Origin: Spirochaetales bacterium
Lineage (GTDB): Bacteria; Spirochaetota; Leptospiria; Leptospirales; Leptonemataceae
Direction: 5' to 3'
DNA length: 64,000 bases
NCBI GenBank assembly: GCA_024233935.1
Contig: JACKOY010000003.1
Coordinates: 369,189 to 433,188 of the forward strand
Positions within the stretch are counted from its first letter, which is position 1; each line of letters starts with the position of its first letter. Under the pieces are notes generated by a model. That model did not search any database. It saw only the letters and a program-made list of their open reading frames with translations, and was not told the DNA's origin. Below, in pieces: positions 17,041-28,100 of this stretch. A program made the translations under genes and the position numbers.

Positions 17041-17110
17041 ATATTTCGGGGAAGCACTACGAAGCCCGCCTGCGCCAGGGCGTCGACGGACTCGCAGTCA
17101 TGCGACGAAA

Positions 17111-18811
17111 ATGCTCCCATCCGGCAAAACTTTTTTCCGGCTTCTGATCCCTCTGGCCCTCTGCACCCGGCCCGCGATGGCCGAGCACGATAGCGTCTTC
17201 CGCAGAGATGTTTTGCCCGGGCTGGAACGCCCCGCGCTACTCTCCATCGAGGTGACGCGCCCCCGACCCGGCTACATCATGGATATGGCCCGCCTGGACG
17301 GCCGTTCCTACATCTTGATTCAGGGCGAGTCGGGAGCCGCCGACGCGATACTGGTCGTGGGACCGACGGGCGAACCGGAGTCCCGCTTCGAAATCGGCCG
17401 CGAGTTTGCGTCAGGGCTCGCTGCGACACCGGAGGGCCTCTGGGTGCTGAGCCGCAATTCACGTTCCTTCCTGCGCCTGCTCTCCCGTAGCGGCCAGGTT
17501 CTACGGACCATCCGGGCCACCGGAAACGCGCCTGGCCGCCTGTACGGCCTGGTGGCCGCTGATAACCGGTTCTTTTTTTCGCGCATTCAGGACGACCGTT
17601 CAACGGTGTTCGAGTTGTTTCCTCAGAGCGGGGCCTCGCGCGAAATAAGTTCGCTGCCGGGGAAGATTCGTGTACTCGGCTTTGCTGACGGTGAGGTGCT
17701 TGCCGTTCGGGAGCATGATGGAGTTTACTCTGCCGACTGGCTGGACTTCATTGATCCTGAAACTGGAGCGGTTCGGACGATGCGCTTCTTCTCCGCGACG
17801 GTTCGTGGCCTCGCCGTGGAAAACGACCAGACCTTCGCCCTGCGGCTGCTGGAAGACTCAATCCGGATCTTTCCCTTCTACATCGACGTCCCGGAAAAGC
17901 GCGTGGTGGGTGAACCGGCCGCGCGCCGTGTCTCGGTCGTCTATCGATTTCGCAATGAAAATTCAAACCCTTATGAACTCTATACCTGGTTACCGGTGCC
18001 CGCAAACGAACGCTTTCAGGTAGTACGGAATGTGCAAATTCATCCGGAACCGACGGAGTATGCGAACGATAGATTCGGCAATCGGTGGGCGCGTTTTGAT
18101 TGGCAGAACGATCCGGTTGCGCAAGTGCGCATCGACTTTGAAGTTCTGAGCTATTCCGTCGCCTATACAATACCGGAAGTTCGGTTGACTCCAGACCTTT
18201 TTCGTGGACTGGAATCATTCACGCGACCAACTTACAGTTTTGATTTTGAGCATCAAACGGTCGCAGCGGAAATTGCGCGGCTGCGCCGGGAAAACGAACT
18301 GGGCCAGCAGATTGTCACTCTGCACGATCACGTCAATAATCGTCTTCGGGTGGTCGGTGGATCGGGTCCGGAAAGCAAAGCCAGCGAATTCTTAAGCCAG
18401 GGCGTGGGGCGGTGTTACGCCCATACGCTGGCCTTTGCGGCCCTTGGACGAGGGATCGGCATTCCCGGCCGGGCCATCGGCGGCTTGCGGATCGATCGCG
18501 GACAGATGCGCCAGGGCGAGGTTGGCGAACACACCTGGAACCAGATCTACGTGCCCGGTCCGGGCTGGGTCGACGTGGATACGCAACTGGACGACGACCC
18601 TGAAGGCGACCATCGTCGAAGCTACATTGGCTACCGAAACAATTCGCGCTGGGTTACCTTCGTGGGCGAATACGATCAGCGCGATGATCGAACCGTGTTT
18701 ACGGAACGTAGCTGGTATCGCACTTATCGATGGCGTAGCACAACCGGACCGCGGGCCCGGGTGCGCGCGGAAGGACCCGAGATCACCTCAAGCGATCTGC
18801 GGCACTGGTAG
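17111..18811 (+). CDS. Secreted transglutaminase-like (cysteine protease fold) protein
   Basis: The 566-aa protein has a signal peptide (FFRLLIPLALCTRPAMA, about residues 8-24). Residues 40-260 are a beta-propeller-like region, and residues 290-380 are a beta domain as in transglutaminase-like proteins. The C-terminal transglutaminase core has the catalytic Cys in GVGRCYAHTLAFAALG, the His in GEHTWNQIYVPG and the Asp in GWVDVDTQLDDDP. It probably acts in the periplasm on protein or peptide substrates; the partner is unknown. It is inserted on the opposite strand between hisH and hisB. Confidence 0.82.
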   Translation: MLPSGKTFFRLLIPLALCTRPAMAEHDSVFRRDVLPGLERPALLSIEVTRPRPGYIMDMARLDGRSYILIQGESGAADAILVVGPTGEPESRFEIGREFASGLAATPEGLWVLSRNSRSFLRLLSRSGQVLRTIRATGNAPGRLYGLVAADNRFFFSRIQDDRSTVFELFPQSGASREISSLPGKIRVLGFADGEVLAVREHDGVYSADWLDFIDPETGAVRTMRFFSATVRGLAVENDQTFALRLLEDSIRIFPFYIDVPEKRVVGEPAARRVSVVYRFRNENSNPYELYTWLPVPANERFQVVRNVQIHPEPTEYANDRFGNRWARFDWQNDPVAQVRIDFEVLSYSVAYTIPEVRLTPDLFRGLESFTRPTYSFDFEHQTVAAEIARLRRENELGQQIVTLHDHVNNRLRVVGGSGPESKASEFLSQGVGRCYAHTLAFAALGRGIGIPGRAIGGLRIDRGQMRQGEVGEHTWNQIYVPGPGWVDVDTQLDDDPEGDHRRSYIGYRNNSRWVTFVGEYDQRDDRTVFTERSWYRTYRWRSTTGPRARVRAEGPEITSSDLRHW

Positions 18812-18814
18812 CTC

Positions 18815-19426
18815 TCACTCAAGTACGCCTTTCGTGCTGTAGATGGCATCACCAATCCGGATGTCCTTTGCTACGGCCATACGTAGAGCCCGGCCGAGCC
18901 CCTTGAAGACTGATTCGTGAATGTGGTGCCGATTGTCGCCATAATGCACAAGCACGTGAAGATTCATCGCGGCGTTCATCGCCAGTTTCTGTAAAAATTC
19001 CAATGTCAGTTCGGCATCATAGATGCCGAACTTCCCGTTCTTGATATCGTCCGGCCCGGTATAGGTGAAGTTGAAACGACCACCCAGGTCGATCGCCACG
19101 GTTGTCAACACCTCATCCATGGTCAGAGTAAAGTGGCCGTAGCGATGAATGCCCGATTTGTCGCCGAGGGCTTCACGAATCAGGCTACCAAGCACGATCG
19201 CTGTATCCTCTACGGAATGGTGACAGTCGATCTCGATATCGCCCCGAAGGTACAGATCCATATCGAGCAGGCCGTGTCGGGAAATATGCGACAACATGTG
19301 CTCAAAGAACGGAATTTGCATGTCAAAGCGATAGTCGCCCTGCCCGTCCAGGTCGATACCCAGACGAATCTCGGTCTCAGAAGTCTTGCGCTCCGAACGG
19401 GCCCTTCTCGGCATTCCTGAACTCAT
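18815..19426 (-). CDS. hisB: Imidazoleglycerol-phosphate dehydratase HisB
   Basis: This is the monofunctional IGP dehydratase of histidine biosynthesis (about 203 aa). Mn-binding His motifs are visible: FFEHMLSHISRHG, DCHHSVEDTAIVLG, HYGDNRHHIHES and the Glu of FKGLGRALR. ATG 19426 is chosen from several in-frame Met codons because it leaves a short, family-like N-terminus (SERKTSETEIRLGIDLDG). The TTG/GTG-started 19468 form adds 14 residues. The stop is 3 bp from the convergent transglutaminase gene. Confidence 0.93.
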   Translation of the reverse strand: MSSGMPRRARSERKTSETEIRLGIDLDGQGDYRFDMQIPFFEHMLSHISRHGLLDMDLYLRGDIEIDCHHSVEDTAIVLGSLIREALGDKSGIHRYGHFTLTMDEVLTTVAIDLGGRFNFTYTGPDDIKNGKFGIYDAELTLEFLQKLAMNAAMNLHVLVHYGDNRHHIHESVFKGLGRALRMAVAKDIRIGDAIYSTKGVLE

Positions 19427-19623
19427 CGCGTTTCTCCGCAATCTGCGGCCCTCAACGGGGGCCGACAACTACCTCAGCAGGATAGGCATTGCAAGGGCCC
19501 TCCGGCAAGCGTCGACCAGAATACGAGCATGCTACGGCAAAGGCGGGGCCCGGACTCAGGCATTTTGAACATCTCCCGCATCCCAGCCTCTGGAAATGCC
19601 CGATGAGACCCTCCAACAGCCCC

Positions 19624-22107
19624 TCAGGGAAGAATACGTTCGATCCGGACCTGACGTGAACTGGTGCGTCCGGCATCGTCAACGACCCGCAATTGATAGC
19701 TGCCGGGCCCCGGTGAAGTCCAGAGCAATGTCTGATTCGCGTCCGCTCGACCGATCAAGCCGCCATCCACGAACCAGAAAAGACTGTGAACATCGGCTTC
19801 GGTGTGCGCGCTCAACGGAATGCTGGTCCGATCCGAGCCACGCACCGTGTAGTTGACTCCTCGCAGGGGTGAGCGGATCGCCGGCGGCAAGCCCTCACCG
19901 TCGAGATCGTTTTGGTCGCACCCGGGCGAAAACGATGGCGGGGTCTGGTGCGCCATCCGGGCTTCTGCAAGCACCGCCCTGAGATCGCCCGGCCAGAACT
20001 CATGCACCTCAATCCGCACTGCGTCGGGTCGCCTCATCCCGGGACAGATCCGGTATCCAGTTCCAGGATCGACCGCTACTTCGCGGTGAATGCTACAGCG
20101 CTCTATCGGTGAACGGCCGGGAATGAACCAGACCCGCGCCCGATGCGGACAAAAATCCTGGGGCAAGGCTCCGGAAACGGAGCAAACCTCAATTTCCCGC
20201 ACTCGCGCGGTAGGGCGCGCGGCCTCGGGAACAAATGCCCGGTGCCCGGGTCGGGATCGGATGGCGTCCACAATCTGGAAAAAGAGCGGGCCTGCAGTTT
20301 CCCGGCCGGACAGGACTGTGTTGCTGCGCCCATCGAAATTCCCGATCCACACCGCAAGCACGTAGTTGTCAAAGATGCCGACTGCCCAGGCGTCCCGGAA
20401 TGAAAAGGAAGTGCCGGTCTTCCAATAAACGGGCAGCCGCGTCGGCCCGATGCCGATTGCCCCTTCGTGCGGACGCGGGTTCTGACGCAGGATATCCAAT
20501 GTCATGAATGCAGCCTCCGGAGAGAGCACGGAGCCCTGCCCGGGTTCGACCTCATCTGGCGCCGAAATCCGGTTCCGTAGCGGGCTGAAGTCCCCCCCAC
20601 GGGCCAGCATTCCATAGAGGCCCACCAGTTCCCGCATGGTCAATTCGGCTCCACCGAGCACCAGACCCAACTGATAGTAGCCGGGCTGATGCAGTTCCTT
20701 CACGTTCGTCCGCGCAAGAAGACTATGGAGGGCTTCTACGCCGATCAGACGGGTTACGGCAAGTGCAGGTATGTTCCGGCTCCGAACCAGCGCTTCCCCC
20801 GCCTGAATAGGGCCGGCAAAGTCCCGGTCGTAGTTTTCCGGCTCAAAAGAGCCATAGAAGGCGGGAGAGTCCGAAAGCAGGCTACGAGCGTGCAAAAGCC
20901 CACGGTCAAAGGCGATTGCGTAAGCGAAAGGCTTGAGGGTCGAACCCGGTGAACGCCGGGCACGGGTTCCGTCGACCTGCCCCTGAATGCCATCGTCGAA
21001 GAAGTCCGCCGAACCCACCGAGGCCAGCACCTCCATTGTGGTGTAGTCGATCAGCAAGGCGGCACCGTTCTCGACGCCAAGCGAACGGCGGGCGGAAACA
21101 TACCGCGCCAGCTGCCGCTCCAGAACCTGTTGTAGGTCCCAATCCAGGGTAGCGGTTACTTCCTCAGGGCCAGGGCCGGCAAGCAGGGCGGTGGTTTCGT
21201 GGGGCGCCCGAAAGGGAAGCGACGAACGCGCGGCAGACGTCTCCGCAAAGGCCAGGTCCCGGAGGTTCGAATGCAATAAACCTGATGCATCGCGATTGTT
21301 CCCGTGCATGGCGGTCCATCGATCATATAGCCGGGCCCGCGCTCCTTCCAGCGCCGGACTGAAACCCGCAGAGGTCGTCCTGCCGTTCGGATCCTCAGGA
21401 ATCACAACCAGCGTCAGAATCTCTGGCAGGGTAAGTTGAGAAGCCCGCTTTCCGAAGTAGAACAGGCTGGCCGCCTGGACACCTTCGATGTTGCCGCCGA
21501 ACGGCGCCAGGTTGAGATAGGCCTCGAGAATCTCCGACTTGGAATAGAAAAGCTCGAGCTGAAGGGCCGACAAAATTTGAACGATCTTGCCACCGATGCT
21601 GCGCGTCTCAAGTCCGCTTCGCAGCCGGGCCACCTGCATGCTGATCGTTGATGCCCCAACGATGTCCGTCCCGGCCCAATAGGTGGTGTGCAGAGCCCGA
21701 ATCAGGGAAACCGGATTGATACCGGGATGAAAATAGAAGTAGCGGTCTTCCTTTAAGAGCAAGGCCTGCACAAAACTCTCCGGGACGTCCTCGATGCGGG
21801 TTCGCAATCGAAGCCGATCGTCCGGGGCCAGTTGTATTCGAAGCAGGTTTCCGTTCCGATCGCTGACCGTACGTGAAAATGACCGACCCGCGTAAAGATC
21901 AGGACCGGGGATCACTACACGAAGGGCAATGACTGCGACGAACAACGCGCCCAATGTCTTCAGAAACCGCGATCGCACGGAAAGGGTTATTGTCCACGCG
22001 AGCAAACCGCGTAGACCGTTCAGGCAAACATGCAAGCGTCGCGAACTTTCGCGCAGGGAAGCCCCCCGGATTTTCGGTTCATCCGGCGCTTCCATTTCAC
22101 TCGTCAT
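19624..22107 (-). CDS. pbpC: Penicillin-binding protein 1C (bifunctional glycosyltransferase/transpeptidase)
   Basis: PBP1C is a peptidoglycan synthase of the inner membrane (827 aa). The TM segment is near residue 50. The GT51 domain has EDRYFYFHPGINP and GASTISMQVARL. The transpeptidase domain has SPGSTLKPFAYAIA (Ser about 387), SRNIPALAV and KTGTSFSFRDAWAVG (about 562). A C-terminal BiPBP_C beta domain follows (CPGMRRPDAVRIEV onward). Its start overlaps the end of the alpha-2-macroglobulin gene by 11 bp, the classic yfhM-pbpC pair. One copy of the dispersed 16-bp motif lies within the coding region at 20687. Confidence 0.95.
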   Translation of the reverse strand: MTSEMEAPDEPKIRGASLRESSRRLHVCLNGLRGLLAWTITLSVRSRFLKTLGALFVAVIALRVVIPGPDLYAGRSFSRTVSDRNGNLLRIQLAPDDRLRLRTRIEDVPESFVQALLLKEDRYFYFHPGINPVSLIRALHTTYWAGTDIVGASTISMQVARLRSGLETRSIGGKIVQILSALQLELFYSKSEILEAYLNLAPFGGNIEGVQAASLFYFGKRASQLTLPEILTLVVIPEDPNGRTTSAGFSPALEGARARLYDRWTAMHGNNRDASGLLHSNLRDLAFAETSAARSSLPFRAPHETTALLAGPGPEEVTATLDWDLQQVLERQLARYVSARRSLGVENGAALLIDYTTMEVLASVGSADFFDDGIQGQVDGTRARRSPGSTLKPFAYAIAFDRGLLHARSLLSDSPAFYGSFEPENYDRDFAGPIQAGEALVRSRNIPALAVTRLIGVEALHSLLARTNVKELHQPGYYQLGLVLGGAELTMRELVGLYGMLARGGDFSPLRNRISAPDEVEPGQGSVLSPEAAFMTLDILRQNPRPHEGAIGIGPTRLPVYWKTGTSFSFRDAWAVGIFDNYVLAVWIGNFDGRSNTVLSGRETAGPLFFQIVDAIRSRPGHRAFVPEAARPTARVREIEVCSVSGALPQDFCPHRARVWFIPGRSPIERCSIHREVAVDPGTGYRICPGMRRPDAVRIEVHEFWPGDLRAVLAEARMAHQTPPSFSPGCDQNDLDGEGLPPAIRSPLRGVNYTVRGSDRTSIPLSAHTEADVHSLFWFVDGGLIGRADANQTLLWTSPGPGSYQLRVVDDAGRTSSRQVRIERILP
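20687..20703 (+). repeat. Single copy of the dispersed motif inside pbpC
   Basis: Seventeen bases match the array consensus exactly (TGATGCAGTTCCTTCAC). On the pbpC strand it encodes part of NVKELHQPGYY, in the transpeptidase domain between the SxN and KTG motifs, a region that aligns naturally with other PBP1C proteins. It therefore does not look like an insertion. Confidence 0.75.
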
Positions 22108-25100
22108 CTCGAATCACAAAGGAGCCCGGCGTCGATCTCGTGGCGCGAATTTTTGGATCGTACATGGACTCAGCATAGGGCGGCGGAATCTGGAAACGCC
22201 CCCGGTTGACCGCGCGCATTTCGTAGCTGTACTCCTGTACCGAGTTTTCAAGCGTGCCATAGAGCACAATGCGATCCTCACGCACATCGATATGCTGCGG
22301 CCTCCAGGACCCATCCCGATCCCGGGCTTCTTGAATGACGGGTTCGAAGCCCCCCGGGAGCAGTTCCACAACCGCAATGTTTGTCTGGCGACCCTCGTGG
22401 GCTCGCAAACGCAATCGCACCGTAATGTTGTCGCCGGGTTGAGCCTCACTTATCTCAGAGCCCTGTTCACTAAAGTAAGTACGGGTCACTTCTATCCCCT
22501 CGCGCACTTCGCTCGATGGGGTTTCCCGGTCAAAGCCGGCCTCGATCAGTTGATAGAACAGCGGAAAGGAAGAACGATTCCTGATTTCGATCCCCGTTGC
22601 CCGATCGCTGAACGATACAACCGGAAAGAGACCAGGTCGAAGGGCCAGAGGACTGCGGCGCTCGCCCGATTGCTGAACTTCGGCAATGCTGACTTCACTC
22701 TCCGATAGCGTCTCGGCGGCCCGTACCAGACTATCGAGCGCCAGAACCAGATGGGCGGCGTTGATTGTGTTGTAGCGGCCTTCACTCAGTGGCGCAAGCA
22801 GATTCACAAGCGAATCCCCGGCCACCTCGCCCAGCATCTCCGGGAAATGGCGACCCAGAATGTAGACATAGGCGGCATTCGCCAGGCCGGCGTCGTAAAA
22901 AACGGAATAATCGGAAGGGCGCTCGCCCATATCGAAATCGGAGATCAGGTCACGCGCTTCTTCGTCTTGTTGCAGCAGACGATAAGCCCCCGCCAAGTAC
23001 ACACCCGTCAGGTCCTGCTCCCAGCCATCCACACCTCGCAACGTTTCCTTGAGGGACGAGATCGCCCGGGCGGCGACAGCTCCATTACGGGTGAGCACGT
23101 AAATCGCGTAGGCCCGATCCCGGGCCGGGGCCCCGCCGTCCATAGCCAGCGAATTCAAATAGGCAAAGCCACGATCCAACATCTCTGCCGGCACGTGAAA
23201 TCCGCGCTCCTTTGCTTCGGTTAAGAAATGAAGCGCATACACGGTCTGGTACGATGAAACATACGAATTTGCGGCCCAGAAACCGAAAGCCCCTTCACTG
23301 TTCTGGCGCGCGCGCAACACGGAAATTGTGCGTTCCACGCTGGCCCGGACATTTTCCGAAACAATGCCCAGCTCTGGATGCCCCCGCAAAACAACGGCGG
23401 GAAAGGTCTGGCTCACAAGCTGTTCGGTGCAACCATAGGGAAACTCGTTTAAGAAATGCACCAGACCTCGGGCCAGACCGAGCGGTAGCCGGGAGACGGC
23501 TACCGCCAGCGTGCGCTTTTCTTCAAACATGTTGCGCGAAACTTCAAGGCTTTCTTCGTCGTCCTGAATCAGACCGCCGCGGAGGGTGGTACGATACGGA
23601 ACGATCGGTCGCACACTCATTCCGACCGTTTGCTGCGATTGGTAGACCCCGGCAACGGCGCGAAAACGCAGATTTGCCACGCCGGGCGCATCGTTTGCGA
23701 ACACATGAAAAGTCTCCACCTGCTCGCGGCCTTCCGGCACCCGCACCGCGCGCTCGGCTTCGCCGCCAATCGTCACTCCGCCTTCGGCTTCGAGGCTGAG
23801 AAATATCAGCGGGTTCTGTCCGGAACCGGGCAGATTGTTCGTCACACCGACGCTGACTTCGAACTCGTCCCCGGGAGCCACAAAGGTCGGGACCCCGGGC
23901 TGCAGTATGAAATGGTCACGAATCAGGGCGGCGCGATCGTTCGAACCGAGCGCAGAGTCGGAAACGGCAACCGCCATGACCCGCAGCGAGCCGTTGAAGT
24001 AATCCGGCACATTGTAGGTGACTTCCCGGGGAACCGGTCCCGACTCCAGAATCCCGGACCAGTACGCCACGGGTTCTTGCTCCCGGCGTCGAAACGGATT
24101 CAGGTTCAGTCCCAGAGCAGCGTCGCCGCCACCGCCGATTCCCGCGACCCGCCGTACGATCGAGTACTCGGGCAAGATCAAGTCCAGGATCTGGGTTGTG
24201 GTCGTTTCCAGAGCCCGTTTCCGAAAAAACCAGCCCAGGGGATCGGGCGTTTCATAGTGTGCCACCTGCAGAATGCCTTCATCGACCGCGTAGACTACGA
24301 TGCGACCCGGCCGCCGGGTACTGTAGCGTATACGAAAGGGCTCACCGGGGCGGGCAACATCGGGTGTTTCCAGTTGAACAGTATTGGACCGACGATCCCG
24401 GCTCACACTGAACGGAGCGACCCCGTAAGATAGCGGACTCGTATAAATCTCTTCGGATGTAAGCGAACGCACGAACGCCACGTTGATGTAAGCATTCCCC
24501 TCCAGATCGGGCGGAACACGGATGGAAGTCACGGTCGAGTTCGTTCCGGTTTGAAACCAACGATGGGCATAGACGCGATCGCGCTCGATCGTAACCAGCC
24601 CGGCGCCGGTGAAGGGCGCTATAATGGAAATCTGAATCTCTTCGCCCGGCGCAAAATCGGTCTTATTCAGGCGAATCTGAAGTTCCGTTTCCCGATCGAG
24701 CCTACCTGCCAGGTTGGCCGCGCCGGCAACCGTGAAAGGTACGCGGTGCAGTTCGACTCCGGCTTCGTTCGTGATGACCAGACGAAAGCTACCGGGGTTC
24801 GTCGTTGGCAGACTGTAGTTCAGTCCTCCGGCCGGAATGGTCAGTGAAGAATTCGAGTGTTCTATCTCACGCAGAACCGAGCTGTACCGAAACGATCCAT
24901 CCGGTTGCTTCGTCAGGGCCGACACATAGCGCGTCTCAATAATGCGTGCCGTCAAATTGTCCGCGGCGGTGGTCGTCAGATTACGATCGACCGCCAGCAG
25001 GCGAAGAGTGGCCACCGAACCCCGCCGCAGGAATCCCAAATTCGCATCGGTTCGGTAACCGATCACGAAGTTCAGCGGCGAAATAAGAATGCTCTTTGCC

Positions 25101-28100
25101 GCGGCGACCGAGCGGCCGCTGGTGCGCTCAAAGCCCTCGGCATAAAAGGTCAAGCGATAGGTCCCGCCTTCAAAGCGGTCCAGGCCGAGTTCGATGGTTG
25201 CTTCGCCTTCCGCGTCGGTCAGCGCTTCGGGTAGCTCTTCGCTGAACTGTCGGGTGCCGGCATCCGGATCATGAAAGACGAACCCGCGCAAGGAAGGCGC
25301 CGAAATACTTGCGGGGCTCAGAACCACGCGGGCCCGAATGCGATGTTCCGCAGCCGGCGCTCCGAAAAGATGACGCAGACGGACCTGCCCGTTCAGCTCC
25401 TCGGGTCCGGTCCAGCCAACGGAAGGCTCGCGCGAAAGCGAAACGCTGACCTTCATGCGGTCAGGCTGAAACTCCTCCACCTGAAAGCTGCTTGAGCCCA
25501 GCAGAGTCCCACGCTGTTCATTGTCCCGGACCGTAAACAACTGCAACTGGTAGGTTCCGGTCGGCGCAAAGCGATCTGTACGATAGCGCAGCTCGTTCAT
25601 GCCGGCCGTACCCACTCGTAGTTTTTCCTGGTACACTTCCAGGCCCCGCGCATCCACGATGCTTGCTTCGAGCGGCACACCGGTGATCCCGGGATTCCAA
25701 TTCCCGCTTTTGACTACAATTCCAGCGCGCATCTCGTCACCTGGACGATACAGGCCGCGATCCGTAAAAAGGAACGCCTGCAGGCTTTCGGGCCGGTCAA
25801 CTCCGCGCGCACCGCCGATATCAAACCGGGAGAGGTTCACCTGCCGATCGGGTCGTCGAAACGGCATGAAAGATACGTCCGTGCCGCTCCGCAGAACAAA
25901 GGCAACGGGCTCCTGCTCGTTCTGAAAATCGGCCAGTGTGCCGAGTGCCGCAGCACCTGTGGCGTCGGTACGCCCGCTGGCAATCGGCAGGCCATTACGG
26001 CCGAGCACCTGCACGTCAACGGCGGCCCGCGGAAGGCCGCTCGCAATCGACTGCACAAAGACCTGCTGTTGTCCGGCCGAACCCTCTTTGACAATAAAAC
26101 CAAGATCACTGATTAAGATAAAGCGCTGATCAGTGGCCGGACGCTCGGCCCGCTGCCCTTCGCGATTTTGTTCTGCTTCGGGACGCGGATCATAACTCGT
26201 TATCTTCAAAAAGAACAGGCCGGTCTGCTGCTGCGAACGGGCCAGGTAGCGCGAAAAATCAAACGAAAGGTACTGCATCTTTCCCGGCTCCGGTTCCCCG
26301 AGCAGCTTTTCTTCGACAAAACGCTCCGAAATGTTGGCCGAACTGAAATTGTAGTTCGAAAAAACCGGGCTCTCAAAATTGCCCCGGGTCTGACTTGCCA
26401 GGTGATTGATTTCATCGGCCAGAACGCGCATGACCTCGATGCGAACGGCGCGCACGTTGGAGGCTATGATCGATAACTTTCGTTCGCCCTGCAGGGAAAG
26501 CACACTGCCCTGCTGCATAATCGCCACCTGACGCGGGAAGGCCTGGATGCGCGTTGTGACATCAAAATTGTTTGCGAGCACGTAGCCGGCGTAGTTTTGC
26601 AGACCCGCGGGAATACGCACATACATGAAACGGTTCTCGGGCGCCCCAAAGCGAAAGCTGTGCAGCGTGCTGAACTCGCGGTCGGCCGGGATCACTTCAA
26701 AGTTCACGCGTGCGCTTGCTGCAAGCACCTCGGGCCCGATCTCCTCCGGATTCCAGCTGTGATTACGCGCGGCATTCATGCCGGCCACGGCCGGCCGATC
26801 GGCCGGGAGAACATAAGCCTGCATTCCGGAAAGCACCGTTTCGGAACGGGCCTCACCAACGGTTTCTACAACCAGCACCTGTTCCAGCACCTGGTCGGGG
26901 TTTCGAACGATGGTAACGCGGGCGCTGGCGATACGAAAGAGCGTATTGCGTCCCGGTATTTCTACTTCTGCCTGGACAGCCTGCGCAAGCCCCGGCCCGG
27001 CGCGGGCCGGAACAACGCCGGCTTCCAGAGTCAACCTCAGGCTCAGGGTTTCCGGCGGAATATCAATGATCTCGGAAACAACATAGGCCTCGGTATTGTA
27101 TTCATTAAACGTAACCTGAAACTCATAGCTGGATTCGCTTCCCAGAAGCCCGCCGGGCTTTTCAAGCGACACATGATCCGCGAAGGCCTCCGGATTGATG
27201 GGATAGTTGAACTGGATTGTTGCATGAATGCGTTTCAGCGTCGGATCTTCGTAATCTACATGGTATTCGATTTTGGTTACCCGCGCTACGAGCGGCGCGA
27301 TTTGAAAACCGGCGCTGTACTCCTGAAGGGCGACCGTGTCAATATGCAGTTCTTCTTCGAACTGGATGGTAAAGTTCTGGCCGATGGGCCAGTGCTGTTC
27401 CGGTTCAAATCGCAGAAGCCGATCGCTGGCCCAGAACCACTGGCCCGGAACCGGCGGGTTCAGCCGCACACCTTCCGTCACGGGGCGCCCCACGGCCTCA
27501 AGCGGGGCCACGGACGCTCCGAAACGAACCACGAGTGGTTGTGGTCCCGTATCGCGCGCCGGGTTGGGGATTCCCGGCCCGGTAACCGTATAACCGATTT
27601 CGATCGGTCGACTCTGAAACATCAAACAGACGGCGCCGCCGCCGAAAGCAAAGGCGCCGAGAGTCAGGATCGCGCCGGAGCGTGCCATCGCCTGGCGATG
27701 CCGGTTAAGAAACGCGGCCATACTCTCGCGCGGCGAGCGAAGCAGAGCTCTGAAGCCATCTCCCAGCGCCGTCACCCAGCGTGGGGGTCTATAGCTGAGC
27801 CCACCCACAAGCGCACGCAGTATCCGGGCCACCGCGCGGGCGCAGGCCGCCACTGCCCGCCCCAGCATGCGAAACGGCCAGAAGAACCATCTCCGGACAC
27901 GTGTGGCGATCGGAATCAATCTATCCAGCACCGGTCCCAGCGGGGCCAGAAAGGCGCCGACCGGCGCGAGCCGGCGCGCCAGAGACGAGCGAGCAGGGGC
28001 GGTTCTATGCCATTGCCCTTTGAGCCAATCCCCCGCACGCGTCAGAAGCTGCACGAAGCGTTGCCATTGGGCTCCCACAAAGCCGGCCAGGCGGCGCGCG

